Source: DATFVA01 sp963764235 (GTDB lineage Bacteria > Bacteroidota > Ignavibacteria > Ignavibacteriales > Ignavibacteriaceae). Taken from it: 64,000 bases of DNA. The position numbers were made by a program, and so were the translations under genes. The stretch spans positions 201,792 through 265,791 of the forward strand of contig CAVXRO010000005.1 of NCBI GenBank assembly GCA_963764235.1, read 5' to 3'. Positions 26,506 through 34,409 of the stretch are shown one piece after another; positions within the stretch are counted from its first letter, which is position 1; each line of letters starts with the position of its first letter. The notes below the pieces were generated by a model, which saw only the letters and a program-made list of their open reading frames with translations, made no database searches and was not told the DNA's origin.

Positions 26506-28542
26506 TTACCAGATCTTCACGCGTTCATCCGGCGGCCTGTACATAGGCTCTCCCGGTTTTATATCGAACGCCTTATACCACGCATCAACATCGGTAAAAG
26601 GTCCGTTCACGCGAAGGAAGTTAGGAGAATGCACGTCGGTTAAAACCTGCTGTGCGAGGGCTTCGGGACGTGTATGTCCCAACCACGAATAAGCATAACC
26701 GATCCAGAACCTCTGGGCGGGAGTAAGACCTGCTATCTTCTTCCCTTCCGTATACTGCTTTGTTTTCACAAAAGCATCCCATCCTATGACATCACCGCCG
26801 AGGTCTGCAATATTCTCGCCAAGAGTAGCCTCGCCGTTTATATGCATACTGTCTAGCACAACATATGCATTAAATTGGTCAACCATCATCTGAGTTTTCG
26901 CTTTGAATTTCTCCTCATCCTCTTTTGTCCACCAGTTCTTCAGGTTGCCCTTCTCATCGAAAAGTCTTCCTTCGTCATCGAAACCATGAGTAAGCTCGTG
27001 TCCTATTGTTGAAGCTCCCGCATATGCATAAGCCACGGCGTCGTCAACAAGTGAATCAGGCACGCCGGGTACGATAAATGCGGCTGCCGGAAGAACGATC
27101 TCATTATTAGAAGGGTTGTAATACGCGTTCCACGTCTGGGGCGTCATATTCCACTCAAGCCGGTCGACCGGCTTCCCGAGCTTGTTAAGCGAGTAGTCGG
27201 TCCAGAAAACATTAGCATTTATAGTATTCCTTGCAAAAGAGCTGCGGTCGACCTTCAAAGGAGAAAAGTCTTTCCACTTATCCGGGTAGCCGACTTTCTT
27301 TGTAACCGCATACAATTTTACCAGTGCTTTCTGTTTCGTTGAATCGCTCATCCAGTCGAGTTTTTTAATCCTCTCTGCAAAGGCATCGATACAGTCATCA
27401 ACAATCTTCTCGTAACGTTGTTTTGTTTTGGGCGAATAATATTTCTCAACGTAAATCTGTCCCAGCAGCTCTCCCATCGCTCCCTCTGTTGCATCCTGTA
27501 TTCGTTTCCAGCGTGGTTTTTGTTCCTTTACACCCGACATTACAGTTCCGTAGAAATGGAACCTTTCATTATCGTATTTGCTGCCCAACCTTCCCGCGAA
27601 CTCATTAAGAAGATGAAACTTCAGGTACGTCTTCCAGTCGCCGATACTGAATTTTTGGATGGCGGCGTTAAGAGCATTAACAAATTCCGGCTGACCTACA
27701 ATAATGGAATCAACCTGCCCCGCGCCCATATCTTTCAGCAGCACCGCCCATTCGATATTGGGAGCCGATTTTTCAAGCTCTGATACCGACATCTTATTAT
27801 AGTTCGCGTAAGGATCGCGAAGATCCTCCAGCTTCCTTGACGAATCGGCGAGGAAATTTTCGATTTTATAAATCACGTTCTCATCAGCAGCAGCCCGGGC
27901 CTGGTCTTCGCCCAGCAATCCGAGAGCGTTAGAGATATAAACCTTATACTCATCGCGGATATCCTGAGTACGCGCATCATCCCGGAAATAATATTCGCGG
28001 TTCGGAAGTCCAAGACCTCCCTGCCACAAATACATCGAGTACTGCTCGCTGTTCTTCGTGTCCTGGTCGATAAATATCCCGAACATAACGTTCACTCCCT
28101 CACGCTGAAGCAGGGCGGTCGTCTCAAACAGATCCTTTTCAGATTTTATAGAAGCGATTTTATCAAGCTCAGGCTTGAGGGGATCAAGTCCCGACTTCTC
28201 AATCGAAACCGTATCCATACCCGTAAAATAAAAATCACCTATTTTCTGTTCAGCCGTACCCGCGGGCGACTGAGTAGAAGCGGCTTCCTGCAGAATTCCT
28301 TTCAACCGTGCATAAGTTTCTTCGTTAACCAGGTTCGCCAGTCCCCACCTGCGTTCAGAAGCAGGGATCGGGTTCTCCTTCATCCACGTACCGGTAGCGT
28401 ACTTAAAGAAATCGGTACCCGGAATAACCGTAGTGTCCATCGCGTTAGTTAAAAAATCTCCCTTATCCTGGGGATAAATCATTGCGGCAGAAAGAATTGC
28501 AGCAGCAAAAATGAGCAATAAAAAATGTGCAGGTTTAACCAT
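26506..28542 (-). CDS. M13 family zinc metallopeptidase (neprilysin/PepO type)
   Basis: 678 residues from the ATG at 28542, which directly opens a signal peptide ('KPAHFLLLIFAAAILSA') and has GGAAG upstream; an ATG at 28593 would add 17 unlikely residues. The zinc motif is 'IGHELTHGFDDEG' (HExxH at residues ~515-519), with the third ligand in 'GENIADLGGD' and the NAY-like substrate motif 'WNAYYNPSNNEIVLPAA'. The C-terminal 'RVNGPFTDVDAWYKAFDI' is typical. It cleaves peptides in the periplasm or outside the cell. It is monocistronic, with no functional link to its neighbours apparent. Confidence 0.95.
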   Translation of the reverse strand: MVKPAHFLLLIFAAAILSAAMIYPQDKGDFLTNAMDTTVIPGTDFFKYATGTWMKENPIPASERRWGLANLVNEETYARLKGILQEAASTQSPAGTAEQKIGDFYFTGMDTVSIEKSGLDPLKPELDKIASIKSEKDLFETTALLQREGVNVMFGIFIDQDTKNSEQYSMYLWQGGLGLPNREYYFRDDARTQDIRDEYKVYISNALGLLGEDQARAAADENVIYKIENFLADSSRKLEDLRDPYANYNKMSVSELEKSAPNIEWAVLLKDMGAGQVDSIIVGQPEFVNALNAAIQKFSIGDWKTYLKFHLLNEFAGRLGSKYDNERFHFYGTVMSGVKEQKPRWKRIQDATEGAMGELLGQIYVEKYYSPKTKQRYEKIVDDCIDAFAERIKKLDWMSDSTKQKALVKLYAVTKKVGYPDKWKDFSPLKVDRSSFARNTINANVFWTDYSLNKLGKPVDRLEWNMTPQTWNAYYNPSNNEIVLPAAAFIVPGVPDSLVDDAVAYAYAGASTIGHELTHGFDDEGRLFDEKGNLKNWWTKEDEEKFKAKTQMMVDQFNAYVVLDSMHINGEATLGENIADLGGDVIGWDAFVKTKQYTEGKKIAGLTPAQRFWIGYAYSWLGHTRPEALAQQVLTDVHSPNFLRVNGPFTDVDAWYKAFDIKPGEPMYRPPDERVKIW

Positions 28543-28636
28543 TTTTCTTCCAATAGTTTGAAAAACAAATAATAATTCCTTCAATTTTAACAAACTTTAG
28601 AGGCAATTAAAAAGCAGAAAATTAGGAACGGAGGAA

Positions 28637-28659
28637 GGGAATGGGAAGGGGGAATAGGG
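28637..28659 (+). other. G-quadruplex-capable motif upstream of the M13 peptidase gene
   Basis: Four G-runs of 3, 3, 5 and 3 separated by loops of 3, 2 and 4 bases lie within a purine-only stretch (about 28619-28680). They fit the usual G3+N1-7 quadruplex rule. The motif is on the plus strand in the gap between two minus-strand genes, so it is in the template strand for them. Confidence 0.6.
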
Positions 28660-28694
28660 AAGGATGAATGGGGAAGGAGTGTCAATTCGCGGTT

Positions 28695-30905
28695 TTACCT
28701 GAGAAGTATCAGCTTTTTAACGGATGTATAGGTGCCGCTTTGAAGACGGTAGAAATAGATTCCGCTAGGGAGTCCTGACGCATCGAAGTTAACTTCATAC
28801 TGACCGGCTTTCCGGAACCCGTCAACGAGAGTTAATACTTTTTCGCCCAGCGGACTGTATACGTTCAGTTTTACCTGATGATCTGCAGGGATTGAATATT
28901 TAATAGTTGTCGATGGGTTAAACGGATTAGGGTAGTTCTGAAGCAGAGCAAATGCTGCCGGCAGGTTAACATCAACTTCAATTTCTTTACTGTATTCGAA
29001 ACTTCCATCAAAGTCAATCTGCTTCAGGCGGTAATAATAATTTCCGGAACTAACTTTGTTATCAGTATAAGAATATGAATGCGTTTCCGTTGAAGTGCCA
29101 TTCCCAATCACAAAACCAATTTCCTCCCACTCTGCGTTTTCGCTCTGCTCTATGCCCTCCGTTCTCTGCCGTTCAATCTCAAATCCCTTGTTATTTGTTT
29201 CCGTTGCTGTTTGCCAGTTCAGAACGACAGTGCCTTCATTAGCACTTGCACTGAACGAAGTTAATTCGACCGGTACTGCCGTATAAGTTACTTCAAGATA
29301 CGGAGGATTCGGCTGCGACCAGCCGTCAAAATCAATATAGAAGAAAGTAATGCCGGATCGTTCTATAAAGCCCGTGGCAAACCATCCCCGGCCGGAATTA
29401 ATAGCATACTCAAAATCGGTTATTGCACCGTTCACCATCGGATAATCATGCCAGCCGGGAGGAAAGCCGGATGATTCGTCTGAATATATATATGCTATGT
29501 TCTCACCAGATGATGATAATATCTGATTGCTGATTGCCGCCGCACCATCACTAACAGGATTAACATTACCCATTGGAGTGGCACTCCAGTACGGAGCGTA
29601 AACATCATTTACATATCCAAAAAACCTTAGATCCTGAATTTGAGCATACTGCGGCATTCCGCTGATATCATAAACAGCCCAGCCGACGGTTGAATCATTT
29701 GCATCAATTTCACCGTCGTTTTTTGTTTCGCCGTTAGTTCTACCTGTCCAGTAAGCTGAGCTTACCGGATAAAAATCTACAGCGAGAAAGTTCGGATTCT
29801 GTTCTGTTGTAAATGTCCAGCCAGGCCCTGTGGTTCCGCAGGTATCATTACTGCATACGATATGCCAGCTGTAAGCTGAAGAATAATCCAATGCTCCTGT
29901 AGGCCAGGAGGTGATCGGGGTACCGTTGTAGACCTGAGCGGTATTTCCTGTCGGGCCAAACCATACTTCAACGTTTGTCGTTCCAGTGCTGTTATCCCAG
30001 TTTAAAGTGATCCCACCCACACTTACATCCGTTATGCCAGAGGGGGGATCGGGATTGGATGCTGCTGAAACAGGACAAGGATTACCGTAATCCGAATCGA
30101 GAGCAAAAGGAGCAATCTGATCACCCCAGTCGTACACGAGGGTTGTCATTCCTGTAGTTTTATCCATCGTTCTTAATTGACCCGTGTTGGTATTTCCATT
30201 AAATGCGGAGATATATATTGTATGAGTTTCAAAATCATAGCTCATCCCCTGCTCATAGATAGGAACAAATCCAATATCGCCAAGAGGTGTAAGCGAAGCG
30301 TTACTGATATTCATTATATAAGCTTTGGAGGGATTTGAGTTAATTTCATAAACATAGCAGGTTCCGTTTTCATCGAAACAGAGTTCCATTATATAACCGG
30401 AATTTCCCTGAAAATTTCCAATGAATGATGCCGCCAGTGTATTTATGTTAAGTGAATATAATCCAAAAAATCCCACCATATAATAAGTATGATTTACAGG
30501 GTTGTAGGAAATCCCGTTGGGGTTATCATTACCCATACCGCTCATATATCCCAGCGATGTACAGGTACCCGTGGCCGGATCGAAAAGAAACAATTCCCTC
30601 AAGGCATCCGTTAAATAAAAATTGCCGTCGCCGCCCTTACACATGGAGGTTGCAGAGAAAGGTGCAGTGAAGTTTCCCAGAGTTGTAAAGGGGGTGCCGT
30701 CAGGTATCGGAATAGAAATATTTGTATTAGTTGTATTATCATTTGCGTATGCAACACTTGCCAGAGGCCAGCTATCCTGATGTACGCTGCCGCGGGAAAT
30801 TTGATCAGGGGTTTTACCGGCAGAAAGGGTTTTCTTCTGTGCGGAGATTGAGCCGAATGCAAACAACAACAGAGCCCCTGATATAAGAAGCAACTCTTTT
30901 CTCAT
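28695..30905 (-). CDS. Secreted T9SS type A sorting-domain protein
   Basis: 736 residues from the ATG at 30905, preceded by AAAGGAGT and opening a signal peptide ('KELLLISGALLLFAFGSISAQ'). The in-frame start at 30944 lies before the ribosome site and is unlikely. The N-terminal half has propeller-like segments ('GGDGNFYLTDALRELFLFDP'). A fibronectin-III-like segment follows, then a region with Trp/Gly-rich strands. A second Fn3-like module ('VELTSFSASANEGTVVLNWQTATETNNKGFEIER') precedes the T9SS tail with 'YPNPFNPSTTIKYSI' and 'SVKKLILLR'. Substrate and role are unknown. Confidence 0.88.
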   Translation of the reverse strand: MRKELLLISGALLLFAFGSISAQKKTLSAGKTPDQISRGSVHQDSWPLASVAYANDNTTNTNISIPIPDGTPFTTLGNFTAPFSATSMCKGGDGNFYLTDALRELFLFDPATGTCTSLGYMSGMGNDNPNGISYNPVNHTYYMVGFFGLYSLNINTLAASFIGNFQGNSGYIMELCFDENGTCYVYEINSNPSKAYIMNISNASLTPLGDIGFVPIYEQGMSYDFETHTIYISAFNGNTNTGQLRTMDKTTGMTTLVYDWGDQIAPFALDSDYGNPCPVSAASNPDPPSGITDVSVGGITLNWDNSTGTTNVEVWFGPTGNTAQVYNGTPITSWPTGALDYSSAYSWHIVCSNDTCGTTGPGWTFTTEQNPNFLAVDFYPVSSAYWTGRTNGETKNDGEIDANDSTVGWAVYDISGMPQYAQIQDLRFFGYVNDVYAPYWSATPMGNVNPVSDGAAAISNQILSSSGENIAYIYSDESSGFPPGWHDYPMVNGAITDFEYAINSGRGWFATGFIERSGITFFYIDFDGWSQPNPPYLEVTYTAVPVELTSFSASANEGTVVLNWQTATETNNKGFEIERQRTEGIEQSENAEWEEIGFVIGNGTSTETHSYSYTDNKVSSGNYYYRLKQIDFDGSFEYSKEIEVDVNLPAAFALLQNYPNPFNPSTTIKYSIPADHQVKLNVYSPLGEKVLTLVDGFRKAGQYEVNFDASGLPSGIYFYRLQSGTYTSVKKLILLR

Positions 30906-30966
30906 AATGAACTCCTTTAACATAAAAGCAGTGAATGCGAACAAGAAATGGAATTAAATTTCAAAA

Positions 30967-32514
30967 TCATCTCAACAGAATCATCTTTTTAACGGAAGTA
31001 TAAGTGCCGCTTTGAAGGCGGTAGAAATAGATTCCGCTCGGGAGTCCCGACGCATCGAATGTTACGTTATAACTGCCCGCAGCTTTATTTTTGCTGATCA
31101 ATCTTTTTACCTCTTCACCTGCAGCATTATAAACCTTCAGTGTTACGAAACCATCCGCCGGAATAGAATATTCTATTTTAGTCGACGGGTTGAAAGGGTT
31201 AGGGTAATTCTGTGCAAGCGAATATGATTTGACAGGCGGGGCGACCTCTACGTTAATCTCCCCCGCTTTTGTTCTTGTGCCGTCAAGATCAACCTGGATC
31301 AGCCGGTACGAATAGATCCCTGCTTCTAAACTTTTATCGCTGTATGAATAATAATTTTCTTCTGTTGTCGTTCCCTTTCCTTCAACGAAGCCAATCTCCC
31401 TCCAGTCCGATCTTTTATATTCCTGCAATTCAATCTTAGATCTCTGAATTACAAACCCTCTGTTATTAATTTCCGAAGCCGTCTTCCAGTTTAACATCAC
31501 ATTATCATTCGCAGCCGCGACGGTGAAAGATGAAAGTTCAACAGGCACGGGGTACATATAAGCCGAGATGCCACCGTTGTTCCTGACACCGATTATGAGA
31601 TTGCCGTTCCTCGCTCCCGCAATCTCCATGTATCTGCCCGAAGGAGCCGAGTATTGTGTATTCCAGAATATCACATTATCGTCCGAATAATAAATATGAT
31701 TTTGGTTCCCCACCCACCAGCGGGTATCTGTGCCAAAGATAGAGCTGGAGGAATCAATTGAAGGCTGACCAGTAGTCTGTCCCCAGTTACTTCCACCGTC
31801 AGTAGTCCTCTCTAGGTAGTTATCGCCGGCAAGCAAGCCCCAATCTGGAGTATTAAACCATACTGAGTATATATTCTGTGTGGTTACCGGCACGTGAGCC
31901 CAGGTATACCCATTATCAGTAGAATGATAAACATTAGTAGAATTAGAGCCGAACCAGACTTCAGTTCCGGAGAAAAATGATGAATTAAAATGACCCATCT
32001 CTAAAATAATACTTTCCTGGTACTGGGTGATCAACTGCCAGGTTGATCCGCCGTCAGTAGTATTAAAGAATCTCCAATACCCATTTAGCGGAGAGGTATA
32101 AAGAAATCCATTATCCTGGGTGAACATTTCAATATCCATTACCCACCCGCCGGTTTGCTCAAAAACAATGGTCCAGGTTGTTCCGCCATTTGTTGTTTTG
32201 TAAACTTCTGTTATATCTCCAATACCGCCAAGCTGTGAATAAACAGCAAAAGCTGTCTGAGCATCCAGTGCATAGATCGACCAGAAATGCTGATAATCCT
32301 GAAAGTAGCCCGGCGAGATTATCGTCCAGTCGGCGCCTCCGTTAGTTGTTCTTATGATCGTCCCCTCCCGGCCGCAGGCCCAGGCCACGGAATTATCGAC
32401 AACCGATACAGAATAAAGGGGTTTAGTAGTGGGGGATGTCTGTTCAAACCATTGTGAATTTGCGGGAAAAGTGAGGATAAGGCATAAGAATATAAGCAGT
32501 GACAAAGTTTTCAT
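30967..32514 (-). CDS. Secreted T9SS protein with YCF48/BNR-type propeller
   Basis: 515 residues with signal peptide 'KTLSLLIFLCLILTFPANSQ'. Residues ~20-320 carry repeated 'TTNGGADWTII', 'TTDGGSTWQL', 'STDNGYTW' and 'TTDGGSNWGQT' motifs, the Asp-box/YCF48 pattern of sialidase-like propellers. An Fn3-like module ('VELSSFTVAAANDNVMLNWKTASEINNRGFVIQR') precedes the T9SS sorting domain. The last ~30 residues are almost identical to those of the adjacent gene at 28695-30905. It is transcribed 61 bp upstream of that gene, probably together with it. A cell-surface or released binding protein is expected. Confidence 0.88.
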   Translation of the reverse strand: MKTLSLLIFLCLILTFPANSQWFEQTSPTTKPLYSVSVVDNSVAWACGREGTIIRTTNGGADWTIISPGYFQDYQHFWSIYALDAQTAFAVYSQLGGIGDITEVYKTTNGGTTWTIVFEQTGGWVMDIEMFTQDNGFLYTSPLNGYWRFFNTTDGGSTWQLITQYQESIILEMGHFNSSFFSGTEVWFGSNSTNVYHSTDNGYTWAHVPVTTQNIYSVWFNTPDWGLLAGDNYLERTTDGGSNWGQTTGQPSIDSSSSIFGTDTRWWVGNQNHIYYSDDNVIFWNTQYSAPSGRYMEIAGARNGNLIIGVRNNGGISAYMYPVPVELSSFTVAAANDNVMLNWKTASEINNRGFVIQRSKIELQEYKRSDWREIGFVEGKGTTTEENYYSYSDKSLEAGIYSYRLIQVDLDGTRTKAGEINVEVAPPVKSYSLAQNYPNPFNPSTKIEYSIPADGFVTLKVYNAAGEEVKRLISKNKAAGSYNVTFDASGLPSGIYFYRLQSGTYTSVKKMILLR

Positions 32515-32664
32515 CGGTCACCTCATAATTTTAAGGGATGTATATAATTGTCTAGTGCGGGCAATCCTCTGAAAGGGACATTGTCCTGCCTGAGGAGGGT
32601 AAAAAATAACGAATCAGGGGTTTTTAAGTAATTTAAGATAATAAATCATCCCCACTCTGTCCTA

Positions 32665-32697
32665 TTTGTCCCATTGTCGGGTAAATTTGTATTTTTG
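32665..32697 (+). promoter_or_regulatory. Bacteroidota-type promoter for the M28 peptidase gene
   Basis: TTTG at 32665-32668, a 21-base spacer and TATTTTTG at 32690-32697 match TTTG-N19-21-TAnnTTTG. A second TAAATTTG lies at 32682-32689. The start codon is 32 bases downstream. Confidence 0.65.
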
Positions 32698-32728
32698 TGC
32701 ACACATTTTATAGAAATTATATCCTGAA

Positions 32729-34174
32729 ATGAAAACACATCTCCTTACCCTTACCCTTTTACTTACATCAATAATTGCTTATCCGCAAAATCCCGCCGGG
32801 ACTTTCAGAATAAACAAAGAAGATCTTCTCAAGTACGACAGCACCCTTTCATCCCCTGAACTCGGGGGAAGGCTGCCGGGCAGCGAAGGATACAACAAAG
32901 CAGCGCAATTTGCAGCGGGACAATTTGCTGAATTCGGACTAAAGCCCGGCGGCGATGAAAACTACTTTCAGCATTTTAACATTGAGTACAACAGGATAGA
33001 CTCACCAGCGGTTTTCAAAGTATTAACCGGGACAGATACAATGAGCTATGAGCTCGGAAAAGACTTTGTGCTTCGTGGGTTTACAGGATCGAATAGCTTT
33101 ACACTTCCCGTAGCATTCTGCGGGTACGGGATTTCCCGTCCCAACCTGAACTACGACGATTACGCGGGAATAGACGTGAACAACAAAATAGTAATGGTCT
33201 TCAAGTACAACCCCGGGTGGAAATTAGACGACAAAGGATGGGGCGAAGGTTATCCACGCGAAAAATCGCTCACCGCAAAGAAGCATGGCGCAAAGGGAAT
33301 TCTTTTCGTTTCACTTCCCAATGACAAAGAGCCACAGCCGCTGATAGGGAGTATGCTGCATGGTGAAGGAGAGCAGCTGGAAGACTTTCCGCAGCTTCAC
33401 ATTTCACTGGATGCCGCGGATAAACTGTTAAGTGGAAGCGGAGAAACAATAAGCGGATGTCAGTCGTTGATAGACTCATCTAAAGAGCCTCACTCACTGA
33501 ACCTGAAAACCAGAGCGGTAGTTGAAGTAAATGCAAAGTACGAGAAGGGGGCCCGGACGATGAACGTAGTGGGAATGATAGAAGGCAGCGACCCTGAGCT
33601 GAAGAACGAATACGTTGTTGCAGGTGCGCACCTTGATCACGTAGGCACCCAGGCAGGGTTATTATTTCCCGGGGCAAACGATAATGCTTCAGGCTCGTCG
33701 GGAATATTAGAAATCGCGAAAGCTTTCACCCAAAACAAAATAAAACCGAAGCGGTCGGTTATATTCGTTTTATTTGCCGGCGAAGAGCAGGGATTAAACG
33801 GATCAAAGTATTTTGTAGAAAGCTGGAAAGGAGATTACGGAAAGATAGTCGCGATGCTGAACCTCGACTGTGTAGGGTACGGCGACAGCATAAAAGCAGG
33901 CAACGGCAAAAGTGCACCGGAGCTATGGCAGAAAGCAAAGAAGATAGATGAAGCCGGAGATAAAATGATGGTAGATGAAACCTGGAGCGGCGGCGGCGCA
34001 GACGCTACCCCATTCTACGACAAAGGAATCCCCTGCCTGTACTTTGTAACGACCAACAGCTACGATCACCTCCATCAGCCGTCAGACAAAGTAGAAACAC
34101 TCAAGGGCGGCTTATTCGAAAAGATCATAACCCTTGCTTACAAGACAGCAGTTGAAATTTCAGTTGGTCATTAG
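32729..34174 (+). CDS. M28 family zinc aminopeptidase, exported
   Basis: 481 residues with signal peptide 'KTHLLTLTLLLTSIIAYPQ'. A PA-like insert spans ~120-270. The peptidase core at ~285-475 shows the M28 metal-binding set in order: His/Asp in 'VAGAHLDHVG', Asp in 'GANDNASGSSGI', catalytic Glu pair in 'FAGEEQGLNGS', Asp in 'LNLDCVG', and final His in 'YDHLHQPSDK'. It would release N-terminal residues from peptides outside the cytoplasm. It is a single gene with its own promoter; the tail after it is repeat-containing intergenic DNA. Confidence 0.93.
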   Translation: MKTHLLTLTLLLTSIIAYPQNPAGTFRINKEDLLKYDSTLSSPELGGRLPGSEGYNKAAQFAAGQFAEFGLKPGGDENYFQHFNIEYNRIDSPAVFKVLTGTDTMSYELGKDFVLRGFTGSNSFTLPVAFCGYGISRPNLNYDDYAGIDVNNKIVMVFKYNPGWKLDDKGWGEGYPREKSLTAKKHGAKGILFVSLPNDKEPQPLIGSMLHGEGEQLEDFPQLHISLDAADKLLSGSGETISGCQSLIDSSKEPHSLNLKTRAVVEVNAKYEKGARTMNVVGMIEGSDPELKNEYVVAGAHLDHVGTQAGLLFPGANDNASGSSGILEIAKAFTQNKIKPKRSVIFVLFAGEEQGLNGSKYFVESWKGDYGKIVAMLNLDCVGYGDSIKAGNGKSAPELWQKAKKIDEAGDKMMVDETWSGGGADATPFYDKGIPCLYFVTTNSYDHLHQPSDKVETLKGGLFEKIITLAYKTAVEISVGH

Positions 34175-34214
34175 GTTAACACCGTGACTAAGGTAATAAG
34201 ATTTCTCACCCGAA

Positions 34215-34248
34215 CTGCCTATCGGCAGGTAGGTCTGCTTATCGGCAG
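34215..34248. repeat. Pair of short palindromes (CTGCCTATCGGCAG / CTGCTTATCGGCAG)
   Basis: Two imperfect copies of a 14-bp inverted-repeat unit stand 6 bp apart in the 235-bp gap between convergent genes. They resemble the palindromes at 26385 and 62949. The rest of the gap contains a small unlikely ORF (34184-34381) and no terminator that I can identify. Confidence 0.65.
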
Positions 34249-34409
34249 GAAGTTTTTCATTCGGGATCGAAATGACAAATCGCTTAACACTACGATTCAT
34301 CGGGGTTATGCCGTATTTGCTCTCAAATTGATACACGCAAAATCCTTCAAAAACGAGCTAATTTCGTCGTTGAATTACTGACAGAACATGATGTAGAATC
34401 TAAGAAGTA

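Noticed and set aside
34184..34381. 65-residue plus-strand ORF after the M28 peptidase gene
   Set aside because: It is built over the palindromic repeats, has no ribosome site, signal or recognisable domain, and lies in a convergent gap.
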